Of a stretch of 64,000 bases of DNA, positions 25,446 to 33,405 are shown piece by piece. A model generated the notes under the pieces. It saw nothing but the letters and a program-made list of their open reading frames with translations, did no database searches and was not told the origin of the DNA. Origin of the DNA: Deltaproteobacteria bacterium (lineage in GTDB: Bacteria; Myxococcota; Kuafuiibacteriia; Kuafuiibacteriales; Kuafuiibacteriaceae); contig JACKEN010000002.1 of NCBI GenBank assembly GCA_020632995.1, positions 496,001-560,000 of the forward strand, given 5' to 3'. Position 1 is the first letter of the stretch. Each line of letters starts with the position of its first letter. Position numbers and translations under genes: made by a program.

Positions 25446-26260
25446 TGAGCCTGCCTGAGCATTTGAGAGCGGTGATCACCGGCGGGGCCAGCGGCCTCGG
25501 CCGGGCCCTGGCGGTGGAGGTCGCGGCCCGCGGGGGCCGGGTCCTGGTGGCGGACCTGGACGAGGCGGGGTCCGAGGAGACCCTGCGCCTGGTGCGCGAG
25601 GCCGGCGCCCACGGCTCCTTCACGAGGTGCGACGTGCGCGATCCGCAGCAGGTCGCAAGCCTGCTTGACGCGGCCGACGAGCGCATGGGCGGGGTCGACC
25701 TCATCGCGAACAACGCCGGCGTGGCGGTGAGTGGGAAGGTGGGCGAGATCGGGCTCGACGACTGGCGCTGGATCGTGGACATCAACCAGTGGGGCGTCAT
25801 CTACGGCTGCCACACCTTCGTCCCGCGCTTCGTGGCGCAGGGGCGAGGCTACGTGCTCAACGTGGCCTCCGCCGCGGGCCTGCTCAGCGCGCCCCAGATG
25901 GCCCCCTACAACGTGACCAAGGCGGCGGTGGTGGCGCTGTCCGAGACCTTGCACGCGGAGCTGGCCGGCACCGGGGTGAAGGTCTCGGTGCTGTGCCCGA
26001 CCTTCTTCAAGACCAACATCATGAACGCGGCGCGCGGGCCGGCCGAGCACGGGGGCCTGGCCAACAAGCTGATGGAGCGCTCCCGAGTGCAGGCCCCCGA
26101 CGTGGCCCGCGAGGCCCTGGACGCGGTGGGCGCGGGGCGCCTCTACGTGGTGCCGATGACCGACGGGCGGATGATGTGGCGCGTCAAGCGCGCGCTCCCC
26201 GAGGCCTACGTGCGGCTGGTGGCGTGGGCGGACAAGCGCCGACCGGTGACCGGCGCCTAG
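25445..26260 (+). CDS. Classical SDR family NAD(P)-dependent oxidoreductase
   Basis: A 271-residue enzyme with an intact classical SDR layout: cofactor motif TGGASGLG near residue 13, NNAGVAVSG, catalytic Ser in NVASAAGLLS, and YNVTK (catalytic Tyr and Lys), then LCPTFFKTNI. It probably oxidises or reduces a secondary alcohol/ketone; the substrate cannot be told. It is translationally coupled to the TetR gene upstream. Confidence 0.9.
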   Translation: MSLPEHLRAVITGGASGLGRALAVEVAARGGRVLVADLDEAGSEETLRLVREAGAHGSFTRCDVRDPQQVASLLDAADERMGGVDLIANNAGVAVSGKVGEIGLDDWRWIVDINQWGVIYGCHTFVPRFVAQGRGYVLNVASAAGLLSAPQMAPYNVTKAAVVALSETLHAELAGTGVKVSVLCPTFFKTNIMNAARGPAEHGGLANKLMERSRVQAPDVAREALDAVGAGRLYVVPMTDGRMMWRVKRALPEAYVRLVAWADKRRPVTGA

Positions 26261-26400
26261 TTGCATCCCTGCACGGCCTGGGGCGCAGATCCCCGGGATC
26301 TTCCCCTGCTCGGGCGAGGGGGCCTGGCCAAAGGTCGGGCAAGCATGACGTCCCCTAATGCGAGCGCTCTACTTCCAATCGCGATTCTGAAACAGAGGTC

Positions 26401-26430
26401 TTGGGATCTTAGCGACGATGGCGCTAGATT
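26401..26430 (+). promoter_or_regulatory. Candidate sigma-70 promoter of the repeat lipoprotein
   Basis: TTGGGA at 26401-26406 and TAGATT at 26425-26430 are separated by 18 bp, each 4 of 6 to consensus. Transcription would start near 26437, about 35 nt before the ATG at 26472. The stretch is locally AT-richer than its surroundings. Confidence 0.35.
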
Positions 26431-26471
26431 CCGCCGATCGTCGGGGCTGCCCCGACATTCCAGGCTCGCTC

Positions 26472-29400
26472 ATGAACACTAGTCGAATACTGCTTACATC
26501 GCTCACTCTGCTCTCCTTCGCCGCCGCGTGCGGTGGCGAGGAGCCGACCCCCACCACCACCGCGCCGAAGATCACCAGCTCTGCGGTGACCGCGGCGAAG
26601 GTGGGTGAGGCCTACAGCTACACCATCGTCGCCACCGGCAGCCCGCTGCCCCAGGTGGCGGTCACCACCAAGCCCGCGTGGCTCACCCTGGACGGGCGCC
26701 TCCTGTCGGGCACTCCGGGTGCCGCCGACGTCGGCGACGCCCAGGTCACGATCGTCGCCGCCAACGGCATCAGCCCGGATGCGACCCAGACCTTCACCAT
26801 CACCGTGTCCCCGGCCGACACCGAGACCGCACCGACCATCACCAGCACCCCGGTGACCACGGCGGCGGTCGGCGTGGCGTACAGCTACACGGTGGCCGCC
26901 ACCGGCAACCCGACGCCCACCTTCTCCGCTACCGGTGAGGCCGGCGGCGCGCTGCCCGGCTGGCTCACCTTCGACGTCTCCACCGGCGTCCTCACCGGCA
27001 CTCCGGTGGTGGGCGACGTGGGTGATCACAAGGTCGAGATCACCGCGACCAACGGCGTGGATCCGGACGCGACCCAGACCTTCACCATCACCGTGGCCGA
27101 GAACGGCGAGGCGCCGACCTTCACGAGCACCCCGGTCACCGACGCCACCGAGGGCCAGGCCTACAGCTACACCGTGACCACCTCCGGCGTGCCCGCGGCG
27201 ACCGTGACCGCCACCTTGCTGCCGAGCTGGCTCACCTTCTCGGGCGGCGTCCTCTCCGGCACCCCCGCCGCGGCCGACGTCGGTGATCACGACGTGACCC
27301 TCACCGCCGCCAACGGCGTGAACCCGGACGCGACCCAGAGCTTCACCATCACCGTGGCGGCAACGGCCCAGACCGCGCCGAGCTTCACCAGCACCCCGGT
27401 GACCACCGCGACCGAGGGCCAGGCCTACAGCTACACCGCGACCGCGGACGGCACCCCGGCCCCGACCCTCAGCGCCGTCACGCTCCCTGCGTGGCTCAGC
27501 TTCGATCCCGCCACCGGCGTGCTCTCGGGTACCCCGACCCTCGCCGACGTGGGGAGCAGCTCGGTCGCCCTCGCCGCGAGCAACGGCGTGAGCCCGGACG
27601 CGACCCAGGCCTTCACCATCGTGGTGAGCGCCGCGCCCCTGCAGATCGCGCCGACCTTCACCAGCACCCCGGCCACCTCCGGCGTGGTGGGCACGACCTA
27701 CAGCTACACCGTGACCGCCGCCGGCACGCCCACGCCCGTCATCACCGCCACCGTGCTGCCCGCGTGGCTGATCTTCGACGCCGCCACCGGCCTGATCTCC
27801 GGCGTGCCCGCCGCGACCGACGTGGGGCCGAACATGGTCGAGCTCACCGCGGTGAACGGCGTCTCGCCCGCGGCGACGCAGACCTTCAGCATCGAGGTGG
27901 TCGACGTCACGAGCGCCCCCGCCATCGTGAGCACCCCGGTGACCGCGGCGCGCGCGGGCCAGGCGTACAGCTACACCGTGGTCGCCACCGGCGTCCCGAC
28001 CCCGACCCTCACCGCGATGTTGAACGGCGGCGGCGCGCTCCCCGCGTGGCTCACCTTCGACCCCGCCACCGGCGTGCTCTCGGGCACCCCGGCCGCGACC
28101 GACGTGGGCAACTACGACGTGATCATCACCGCGAGCAACGGCGTGAACCCGGACGCGATGCAGGCCTTCACCATCACCGTGGGTGGCCCGGCGGGCATCC
28201 CGGTTCTGGGCAACCCGTACCTCCAGACCTTCACCGGTGGCCTCCCCGCCGACTGGGTCGCCACCGGCCAGTGGGCGGTGGGCGCGCCCACCACCGGGGC
28301 CGCCAGCGTGGGGCCGCCCTCGGTCTTCGACGGAGACCTCGCCGCGACGAACCTCACCGGCAACTACACCAGCAGCGCGCACTGGAACCTGGACACCCCC
28401 GCCTTCGACTTCACCGGCGTGGCCAGCCCGCAGCTGCGCTTCGTGCACTGGCACAACTTCGAGCGCGCCACCTCGGGCACGCCGCCCAACAACTACGACG
28501 GTGGCAACATCAAGATCAGCACCGACAATGGCACGACCTGGGTGGAGCTCGACCCCGCCTCGGTGACGCCCGCCTACCAGGGCGTGCTCGTCAGTGGGAA
28601 CTCGATGCCCGGGCAGCAGGCCTGGTCGGGGATCCTCACCGACTGGACGCGCGTGAGCATCGACCTCACCACCGCGCTCACCGGCCAGCCGCTGGACCAG
28701 GTGAAGTTCCGCTTCGACTTCGGCTCGGACAGCAGCGTCACCCGGCCCGGTTGGTACGTCGACAACGTGCGCGTGGGCGACGCGGCGCAGATCCCGTCCT
28801 CACCCGTGATCACCAGCGTGCCCCCGGCGCAGCTCTCGATCGTGGCGGGCGAGCTCTTCACCTACGTGGTGACCGCGACCGGCAACCCGACCCCGCAGCT
28901 CACCGCGACCAGCACCTCTGGCGCGCTGCCGGCGTGGCTGACCTTCGACCCCGCGACCGGTGTCCTCACCGGCACGCCGGCCAACGCCGACGCGGGCCTC
29001 GAGAGCATCGTGATCACCGCGACCAACGGGCAGACCCCCGACGCGGTCCAGCAGTTCACCCTGGACGTGCTCCCGATCGAGGCCCTGGCGACGTACATCT
29101 TCGATGGTGACGTGCGCACCCCGGACGTCGTGGCGACCGACGTCACCGCGGGCGAGCTCAACAACCGCGCGGGCACCACCACGTTCGTGACCGGGAACCC
29201 CGGCCGGGCGCTGAACTCGAACGGCTTCAACGTCGCGGTCGACCCGAACTACTACGAGTTCGTGATCACCCCGGCGGCGGGCTTCCAGGTGGCCCTCGAC
29301 GCGTTCGCCTTCGACCACTACCGGTCGAGCACCGGGCCCACCAGCTTCCAGGTGTTGATCGTGAGCGGCGGCGTCACCAGCACGGTGACCGCGGGCGCCG

Positions 29401-31301
29401 GCACCATGCCGACCGCGACCACGTGGACGACCGCGACCATCCCCCTCGCGGGGGCGGAGCGGGGGCCCTTCACCGGCCCGGTGGCGGTGCGCATCACCGC
29501 GTCCGGCGCCAGCTCGGCCACCGGCACCTTCCGGATCGACAACGTGTCGCTCGCCGGCGTCGTGCAGCCGCGGCCCAACTCGGCTCCGGTCATCCTGAGC
29601 AGCCCGGCCACCGTGGCGCAGATCGGCACGCCGTACAGCTACCCGATCGTGGTCGACGGTTGGCCGGCGCCCACCGTGACCGTCAGCGGCCTGCCCACGT
29701 GGCTCACCTACAACAGCACCACCCGGACCATCTCCGGCAACCCGAGCGTGCTGAGCGTGGGGACCTCCGGGACCATCACCGTCACCGCGGCCAACACGAT
29801 CACCCCGAACGCGACCCAGACGTTCACCGTCACGGTGGCGGCGCCGGCTGCGGTCCCGGTGATCGACGGCTCGCCGATGACCCAGAACTTCAGCGCCACG
29901 CTCCCCACCGGCTGGGGTGCGACGGGCGGCTGGGAGTTCGGGATCCCGACGGTGGGCGCCAACACGGTGGGGCCGCCCACCGTGTACGACGGTGAGGTGG
30001 CGGCGACGCGCATCGCGGCCAACTACACGAACAGCTCGTTCTGGAGCATGGCCACCGAGATCTACGATCTCTCCGCGGTGACCAACCCCACCCTGCAGTT
30101 CGTGCACTGGTACAACTTCGAGCGGAGCGCGTCGGGCACCAACTACGACGGCGCCAACATCAAGATCAGCACCGACGGCGGCGCGAGCTGGGTCGAGCTG
30201 CTGCCCGCCAGCGTGACTCCGGCGTACACCGGCGCGCTGGGCTCGGGCACCACCGGGATGGCCGGTCAGCAGGGCTGGTCGGGCATCCTCACCGACTGGC
30301 AGATCGTGACCGTCGACCTGAGCGCCAACCTGACCGGCCTGCGCGATCAGGTGGCGATCCGGTTCGACATGGGCTCCGACAGCTCGACGACCCGCCCGGG
30401 CTGGTACGTCGACGACGTTCGGATCGGCGCCCTGGCGGATCTGGTCATCGCGCCGACGGTCACCAGCGCGCCGCGTCTGTCCGGCATGGAGGGCGCCGCC
30501 TACAGCTACTCGGTCACCGCCACGGGGCTCCCCGCTCCGACCCTGGCGGCCACCGGTGCGGCTGGCGCTGCGCTCCCGGCGTGGCTCACGTTCAACCCGG
30601 CGACCGGGATCCTGAGCGGCACCCCCGGCGCGACCGACGTGGGCGACCACGCGGTGGACGTCACCGCCACCAACGCGGGCGGGGTCGACACCCAGAGCTT
30701 CTCGATCCACGTGTTCGCGGCGGGGACCCTGCCGGTGTTCACCGACGGCTTCGAGGGCCCGGCCAACCCGTGGACCATCGGCTTCGACGTGGGGACGGCG
30801 TCCGACTGGGAGATCGGCACCGCGACCGTGGCCGGCCCGCTGGGCTGCTTCGCGGGCGCGCAGTGCGCGGGCACCATCCTGGATGGGGACTACAGCGTCG
30901 GCCCGGCGCTGTCGTACATGCAGACGCCGGTGGTGAACCTCACGGGGATCCCGCAGCCGGCGATGCGCTTCATGCAGTGGTACCGCACCGAGAGCGGGTA
31001 TGACGGCGGCAACGTGAAGATCAGCACCGACGGCGGTTTGACCTTCTCGCCCCTGACCCCGAGCTCGGTGACCCCGGCGTACACCGGCACGCTGAGCCCG
31101 GCCCCGATGGCGGGCCAGCTCGCCTGGACCGGCGTCGGCACCACCTGGACGGCGGTGACCATCGACCTGAGCGCGGACCTCCAGGGGCTCCCGCGCGATC
31201 AGATCGTGCTCCGCTTCGACTTCGCCTCGGACACCAGCCTGGTCTACACCGGCTGGTACCTCGACGACGTCCAGGTGGGCGACTACGCCACGCTGCAGTA
31301 G
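26472..31301 (+). CDS. Giant surface lipoprotein with nine Ig-like repeats and three MAM-like domains
   Basis: A 1609-residue protein. The signal peptide ends in a lipobox (LSFAAACGG), so it is a lipoprotein. Six Ig-like (He_PIG/cadherin-type) repeats of about 90 residues come first, each with AYSYT, PAWLTFD, GVLSGTP, DVG and a threonine-rich last strand. MAM-like jelly-roll modules follow at about 28201-28790, 29860-30435 and 30735-31290, each with YDGGNxKIS and TRPGWYVD or a variant. Single Ig repeats lie between and a different beta module spans 29080-29570. Such proteins usually act in adhesion or carbohydrate binding. No catalytic motif was seen. The ATG at 26472 is chosen for the signal peptide. 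Confidence 0.88.
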   Translation: MNTSRILLTSLTLLSFAAACGGEEPTPTTTAPKITSSAVTAAKVGEAYSYTIVATGSPLPQVAVTTKPAWLTLDGRLLSGTPGAADVGDAQVTIVAANGISPDATQTFTITVSPADTETAPTITSTPVTTAAVGVAYSYTVAATGNPTPTFSATGEAGGALPGWLTFDVSTGVLTGTPVVGDVGDHKVEITATNGVDPDATQTFTITVAENGEAPTFTSTPVTDATEGQAYSYTVTTSGVPAATVTATLLPSWLTFSGGVLSGTPAAADVGDHDVTLTAANGVNPDATQSFTITVAATAQTAPSFTSTPVTTATEGQAYSYTATADGTPAPTLSAVTLPAWLSFDPATGVLSGTPTLADVGSSSVALAASNGVSPDATQAFTIVVSAAPLQIAPTFTSTPATSGVVGTTYSYTVTAAGTPTPVITATVLPAWLIFDAATGLISGVPAATDVGPNMVELTAVNGVSPAATQTFSIEVVDVTSAPAIVSTPVTAARAGQAYSYTVVATGVPTPTLTAMLNGGGALPAWLTFDPATGVLSGTPAATDVGNYDVIITASNGVNPDAMQAFTITVGGPAGIPVLGNPYLQTFTGGLPADWVATGQWAVGAPTTGAASVGPPSVFDGDLAATNLTGNYTSSAHWNLDTPAFDFTGVASPQLRFVHWHNFERATSGTPPNNYDGGNIKISTDNGTTWVELDPASVTPAYQGVLVSGNSMPGQQAWSGILTDWTRVSIDLTTALTGQPLDQVKFRFDFGSDSSVTRPGWYVDNVRVGDAAQIPSSPVITSVPPAQLSIVAGELFTYVVTATGNPTPQLTATSTSGALPAWLTFDPATGVLTGTPANADAGLESIVITATNGQTPDAVQQFTLDVLPIEALATYIFDGDVRTPDVVATDVTAGELNNRAGTTTFVTGNPGRALNSNGFNVAVDPNYYEFVITPAAGFQVALDAFAFDHYRSSTGPTSFQVLIVSGGVTSTVTAGAGTMPTATTWTTATIPLAGAERGPFTGPVAVRITASGASSATGTFRIDNVSLAGVVQPRPNSAPVILSSPATVAQIGTPYSYPIVVDGWPAPTVTVSGLPTWLTYNSTTRTISGNPSVLSVGTSGTITVTAANTITPNATQTFTVTVAAPAAVPVIDGSPMTQNFSATLPTGWGATGGWEFGIPTVGANTVGPPTVYDGEVAATRIAANYTNSSFWSMATEIYDLSAVTNPTLQFVHWYNFERSASGTNYDGANIKISTDGGASWVELLPASVTPAYTGALGSGTTGMAGQQGWSGILTDWQIVTVDLSANLTGLRDQVAIRFDMGSDSSTTRPGWYVDDVRIGALADLVIAPTVTSAPRLSGMEGAAYSYSVTATGLPAPTLAATGAAGAALPAWLTFNPATGILSGTPGATDVGDHAVDVTATNAGGVDTQSFSIHVFAAGTLPVFTDGFEGPANPWTIGFDVGTASDWEIGTATVAGPLGCFAGAQCAGTILDGDYSVGPALSYMQTPVVNLTGIPQPAMRFMQWYRTESGYDGGNVKISTDGGLTFSPLTPSSVTPAYTGTLSPAPMAGQLAWTGVGTTWTAVTIDLSADLQGLPRDQIVLRFDFASDTSLVYTGWYLDDVQVGDYATLQ
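26562..28185 (+). repeat. Six tandem Ig-like coding repeats (about 270-285 bp unit)
   Basis: Six consecutive repeat units begin near 26562, 26830, 27112, 27376, 27649 and 27916. Several share near-identical DNA around the AYSYT and GTP motifs, which suggests duplication within the gene. Three more diverged units occur near 28801, 29582 and 30451. Confidence 0.8.
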
Positions 31302-31312
31302 ACTCGAGCGCC

Positions 31313-31343
31313 TCGGCGGCCGCGCCTCGGGTGCGGCCGCCGA
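31313..31343. terminator. Perfect 11-bp hairpin between convergent genes
   Basis: TCGGCGGCCGC (31313-31323) pairs perfectly with GCGGCCGCCGA (31333-31343) around a 9-nt loop. It lies 11 bp after the giant lipoprotein stop and 44 bp before the end of the convergent small gene. A likely bidirectional terminator, without a T-run. Confidence 0.5.
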
Positions 31344-31387
31344 CCCCCTCCAACCGATGCCTTCGACCGCCAACGCGGCGGAGGCGC

Positions 31388-31612
31388 CTACTCCTCAGTG
31401 GTGTCGTCCGCCGCGTCCTCGTCGTCGAGCGCGCTGGGCTGAGGGCCCGGGACGATGTGGGCGATGTCTGGATCGATGCCGTCCGCGCTGTCGGTGTTGG
31501 CCTTCTCAGCCTGCCGGACGCGCCGCCGCTCTTCCTTGTTCGCCTTCTTCTCGGCGCGTTGGCGCTCCTTCGCTCGCTTGCCTCCGCTGAAGCCGTTCTG
31601 TGCACCAGCCAT
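31388..31612 (-). CDS. Small charged protein downstream of the RRM gene
   Basis: A 74-residue protein with a strongly basic first half (GKRAKERQRAEKKANKEERR) and an acidic tail (SALDDEDAADDTTEE). It is probably disordered or helical and could bind nucleic acid. It starts 6 bp after the stop of the RRM protein on the same strand, so the two are an operon. Family not recognised. Confidence 0.6.
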   Translation of the reverse strand: MAGAQNGFSGGKRAKERQRAEKKANKEERRRVRQAEKANTDSADGIDPDIAHIVPGPQPSALDDEDAADDTTEE

Positions 31613-31618
31613 TGGGGG

Positions 31619-31924
31619 CTACCACCTTCCGCCGCGGTTGCCGCCTCCGGAGTCACGGCCGCCGCCCCTGCGAGGCTTCTCCTCGCTCTCGTTCACGCGG
31701 AGGGAGCGGCCGCCCATGGACGCGCCGTCGAGCGCCTCGATCGCCGCGCGGGCGTCGCTCTCGCTGGCCATCGTCACGAAGGCGAAGCCGCGAGGCCGGC
31801 CGGTCTCGCGGTCGTTGATGATGGCGACCTCGCTGACCTGGCGGCCGTCGGCGCCGAACATGGAAGAGAGCTCGTCCTCGGTGACAGAGAACGGCAGGTT
31901 ACCTACGTACAATTTCTTGGTCAT
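31619..31924 (-). CDS. RRM-type RNA-binding protein
   Basis: A 101-residue protein with a single RNA recognition motif: RNP2 KLYVGNLPF, RNP1 RGFAFVTM, and a glycine/arginine-rich tail (RRGGGRDSGGGNRGGRW). This is the bacterial cold-shock/glycine-rich RRM form known from cyanobacteria and many proteobacteria, thought to act in RNA binding after temperature shift. It is the first gene of a pair with the small charged protein. Confidence 0.93.
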   Translation of the reverse strand: MTKKLYVGNLPFSVTEDELSSMFGADGRQVSEVAIINDRETGRPRGFAFVTMASESDARAAIEALDGASMGGRSLRVNESEEKPRRGGGRDSGGGNRGGRW

Positions 31925-32237
31925 GGCTTCTCGTCTTTTTGCCGGCTTCGAGGACCTGCCCGGGATCGGGCATCGCTCTGGGCCAGCGAGTGCGTCACAA
32001 GCCTAGACCGGGGGCAATAAGGGAAGGGGTAAATCGAAGATCTTCTCGCCGCGTGCCAGACCAGCCTGTTTACCCCAGCCCTTCTCGCCACTTGGGCCGT
32101 GTCAGGTCCTCGAGGCGGCCCGCGTACACCACCCACGAAGAGCAACTCGCCCGGGGTGCGAAGCCCTGCGCAGAGGGGCGGGACGGCTCCGCCGGCTCGG
32201 GACCCCAGGAATTGACCTCTTCGAAAGGGATCGAGAG
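31925..32237. other. 313-bp intergenic region without a visible gene
   Basis: It separates the divergent RRM and lipoprotein genes. An A-rich stretch (ataagggaaggggtaaatcg) lies near 32017-32036, but I found no convincing -35/-10 pair, hairpin or coding frame. It presumably contains both promoters, and possibly a long RRM leader as in cold-shock genes. Confidence 0.4.
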
Positions 32238-32729
32238 ATGAACAAGGCAATGATTCGGGTGGGGCTCTGCTCCATCGCAGCGTTTGGGCTCCTCACCGCG
32301 TGCGGGGGCGTCGAGGAGTATCCCTCGGTGGAGCAGGAGCAGGGGCAGGACCAGGAGATCGCGACCGCGAAGAGCGCGATCCTGGGGGCCGACGTGTGCA
32401 GGGACGTCGACCTGACCTTCGTGAACTCGCGGGAGCGCGCGACGGGGAACGTCGCCATCCGGGTGCGTCGGGTGAAGTTCTACTCCGAGCACGACCAGGC
32501 CTGGCACTCGGAGGACTTCACGAACCGGGTCGTCGGTTACGGCGACTCCGTCACGGTCGTGAACCAGAACCTCGAGAACGTCTACTTCGAGGACCTGTTC
32601 GACTGGAAGGTCTACTACAACGTGCTGCAGTCGGACGGGACGTGGGGCTCGGAGGTCTACCAGGACATCACCATCACGGGCTCGGCGCGCTGCGAGGATT
32701 TCCGGGGCTACAGGCTCACCATCAACTGA
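32238..32729 (+). CDS. Small lipoprotein of unknown function
   Basis: A 163-residue protein with a signal peptide and lipobox (AAFGLLTACGG). The mature part has a Gln/Glu-rich linker and a domain with several aromatic beta strands (FYSEHDQAWHSEDF, VYFEDLFDWKVYYNVL) and two cysteines that may form a disulfide. No family recognised. The start follows GAAAGGGATCGAG. The 3' end overlaps the convergent lysoplasmalogenase gene by 8 nt. Confidence 0.75.
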   Translation: MNKAMIRVGLCSIAAFGLLTACGGVEEYPSVEQEQGQDQEIATAKSAILGADVCRDVDLTFVNSRERATGNVAIRVRRVKFYSEHDQAWHSEDFTNRVVGYGDSVTVVNQNLENVYFEDLFDWKVYYNVLQSDGTWGSEVYQDITITGSARCEDFRGYRLTIN

Positions 32730-33405
32730 GCTCGGCCCCGGTCGCGAGGGTGCGGGTCGTCCGCGGCGTCAGGTACGCCGACCGCGCGATGCCCCACTGG
32801 CCGAGCCAGTAGCAGCTCATGATGACGTAGCTGGCCCACGCGAGGTGGGTGTGGAAGCGGTGCCACGCGAGCACCGAGTCGCACAGCGCGAAGCCCACCG
32901 CGCCGAGGGCGGCGGACCACTGGGCGGCGCGCGTGTGGGGGCTGTGGCCCACGCACGCGCCCGCCCGCCACATCATCGCGGTGATCGCGGCGGTGTACGC
33001 CGCCACCGGCGCCGCCATGCCCCCCAGCTTCGGCTGCAGGAACAGGAACAGCGGCACCGTCCACACCAGGTACGGCACGAGCAGGGCGAGGGCGGGCCGC
33101 CGGGTGGTGCCGAGGAAGGCCGCGATGTAGACGAGGTGCGCGAGCAGGTTCACCACCAGGCCAGCGAGGAACGCGGCCTCGGTGTGCACCATCAGGATCA
33201 TGTCGCCGACGAGGGCGAGGGCGAGGCCGGCCGCGATGCGGCGCGCGTACGGGGTCTTCGGGCCCCGGAGCACCCCGACGATCAGGACCGCGATCGGGAT
33301 GCCCTTCGTCGCGACGAGCAGCCAGCGCGCCTCCGCCACCAGCCCCCCGAAGTAGGCGGCGGCGGCAAGCAGGCCTGCGGCGGCCAGCGCGCGGGGGATG
33401 GGCAT
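32722..33405 (-). CDS. Lysoplasmalogenase (YhhN/TMEM86 family)
   Basis: A 227-residue inner-membrane protein with about eight hydrophobic helices. Conserved family features are the KGIPI stretch in the second helix, ALALVGDMILM and GALGFALCDS-like GAVGFALCDSVLAWHRF, which carry the membrane acidic residues. The family hydrolyses the vinyl-ether bond of lysoplasmalogens. Its start overlaps the stop of the pseudokinase gene by 1 nt (TGATG), so they are co-transcribed. Confidence 0.85.
   Translation of the reverse strand: MPIPRALAAAGLLAAAAYFGGLVAEARWLLVATKGIPIAVLIVGVLRGPKTPYARRIAAGLALALVGDMILMVHTEAAFLAGLVVNLLAHLVYIAAFLGTTRRPALALLVPYLVWTVPLFLFLQPKLGGMAAPVAAYTAAITAMMWRAGACVGHSPHTRAAQWSAALGAVGFALCDSVLAWHRFHTHLAWASYVIMSCYWLGQWGIARSAYLTPRTTRTLATGAELS

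Noticed and set aside
26287..26301. AGATCCCCGGGATCT palindrome after the SDR gene
   Set aside because: The possible loop is too short for a stable terminator and no T-run follows. It may be chance in GC-rich DNA.
26562..28185. Regular repeats resembling a CRISPR array
   Set aside because: Units of 270-285 bp are fully coding, in frame, with no short identical repeats and unique spacers and no cas genes.
26424..28454. 676-residue minus-strand frame, and a similar 857-residue one at 28800-31373
   Set aside because: Both are antisense to the Ig-repeat lipoprotein. Their periodic Gly/Arg/His content mirrors its DNA repeats and shows no fold or signal peptide.
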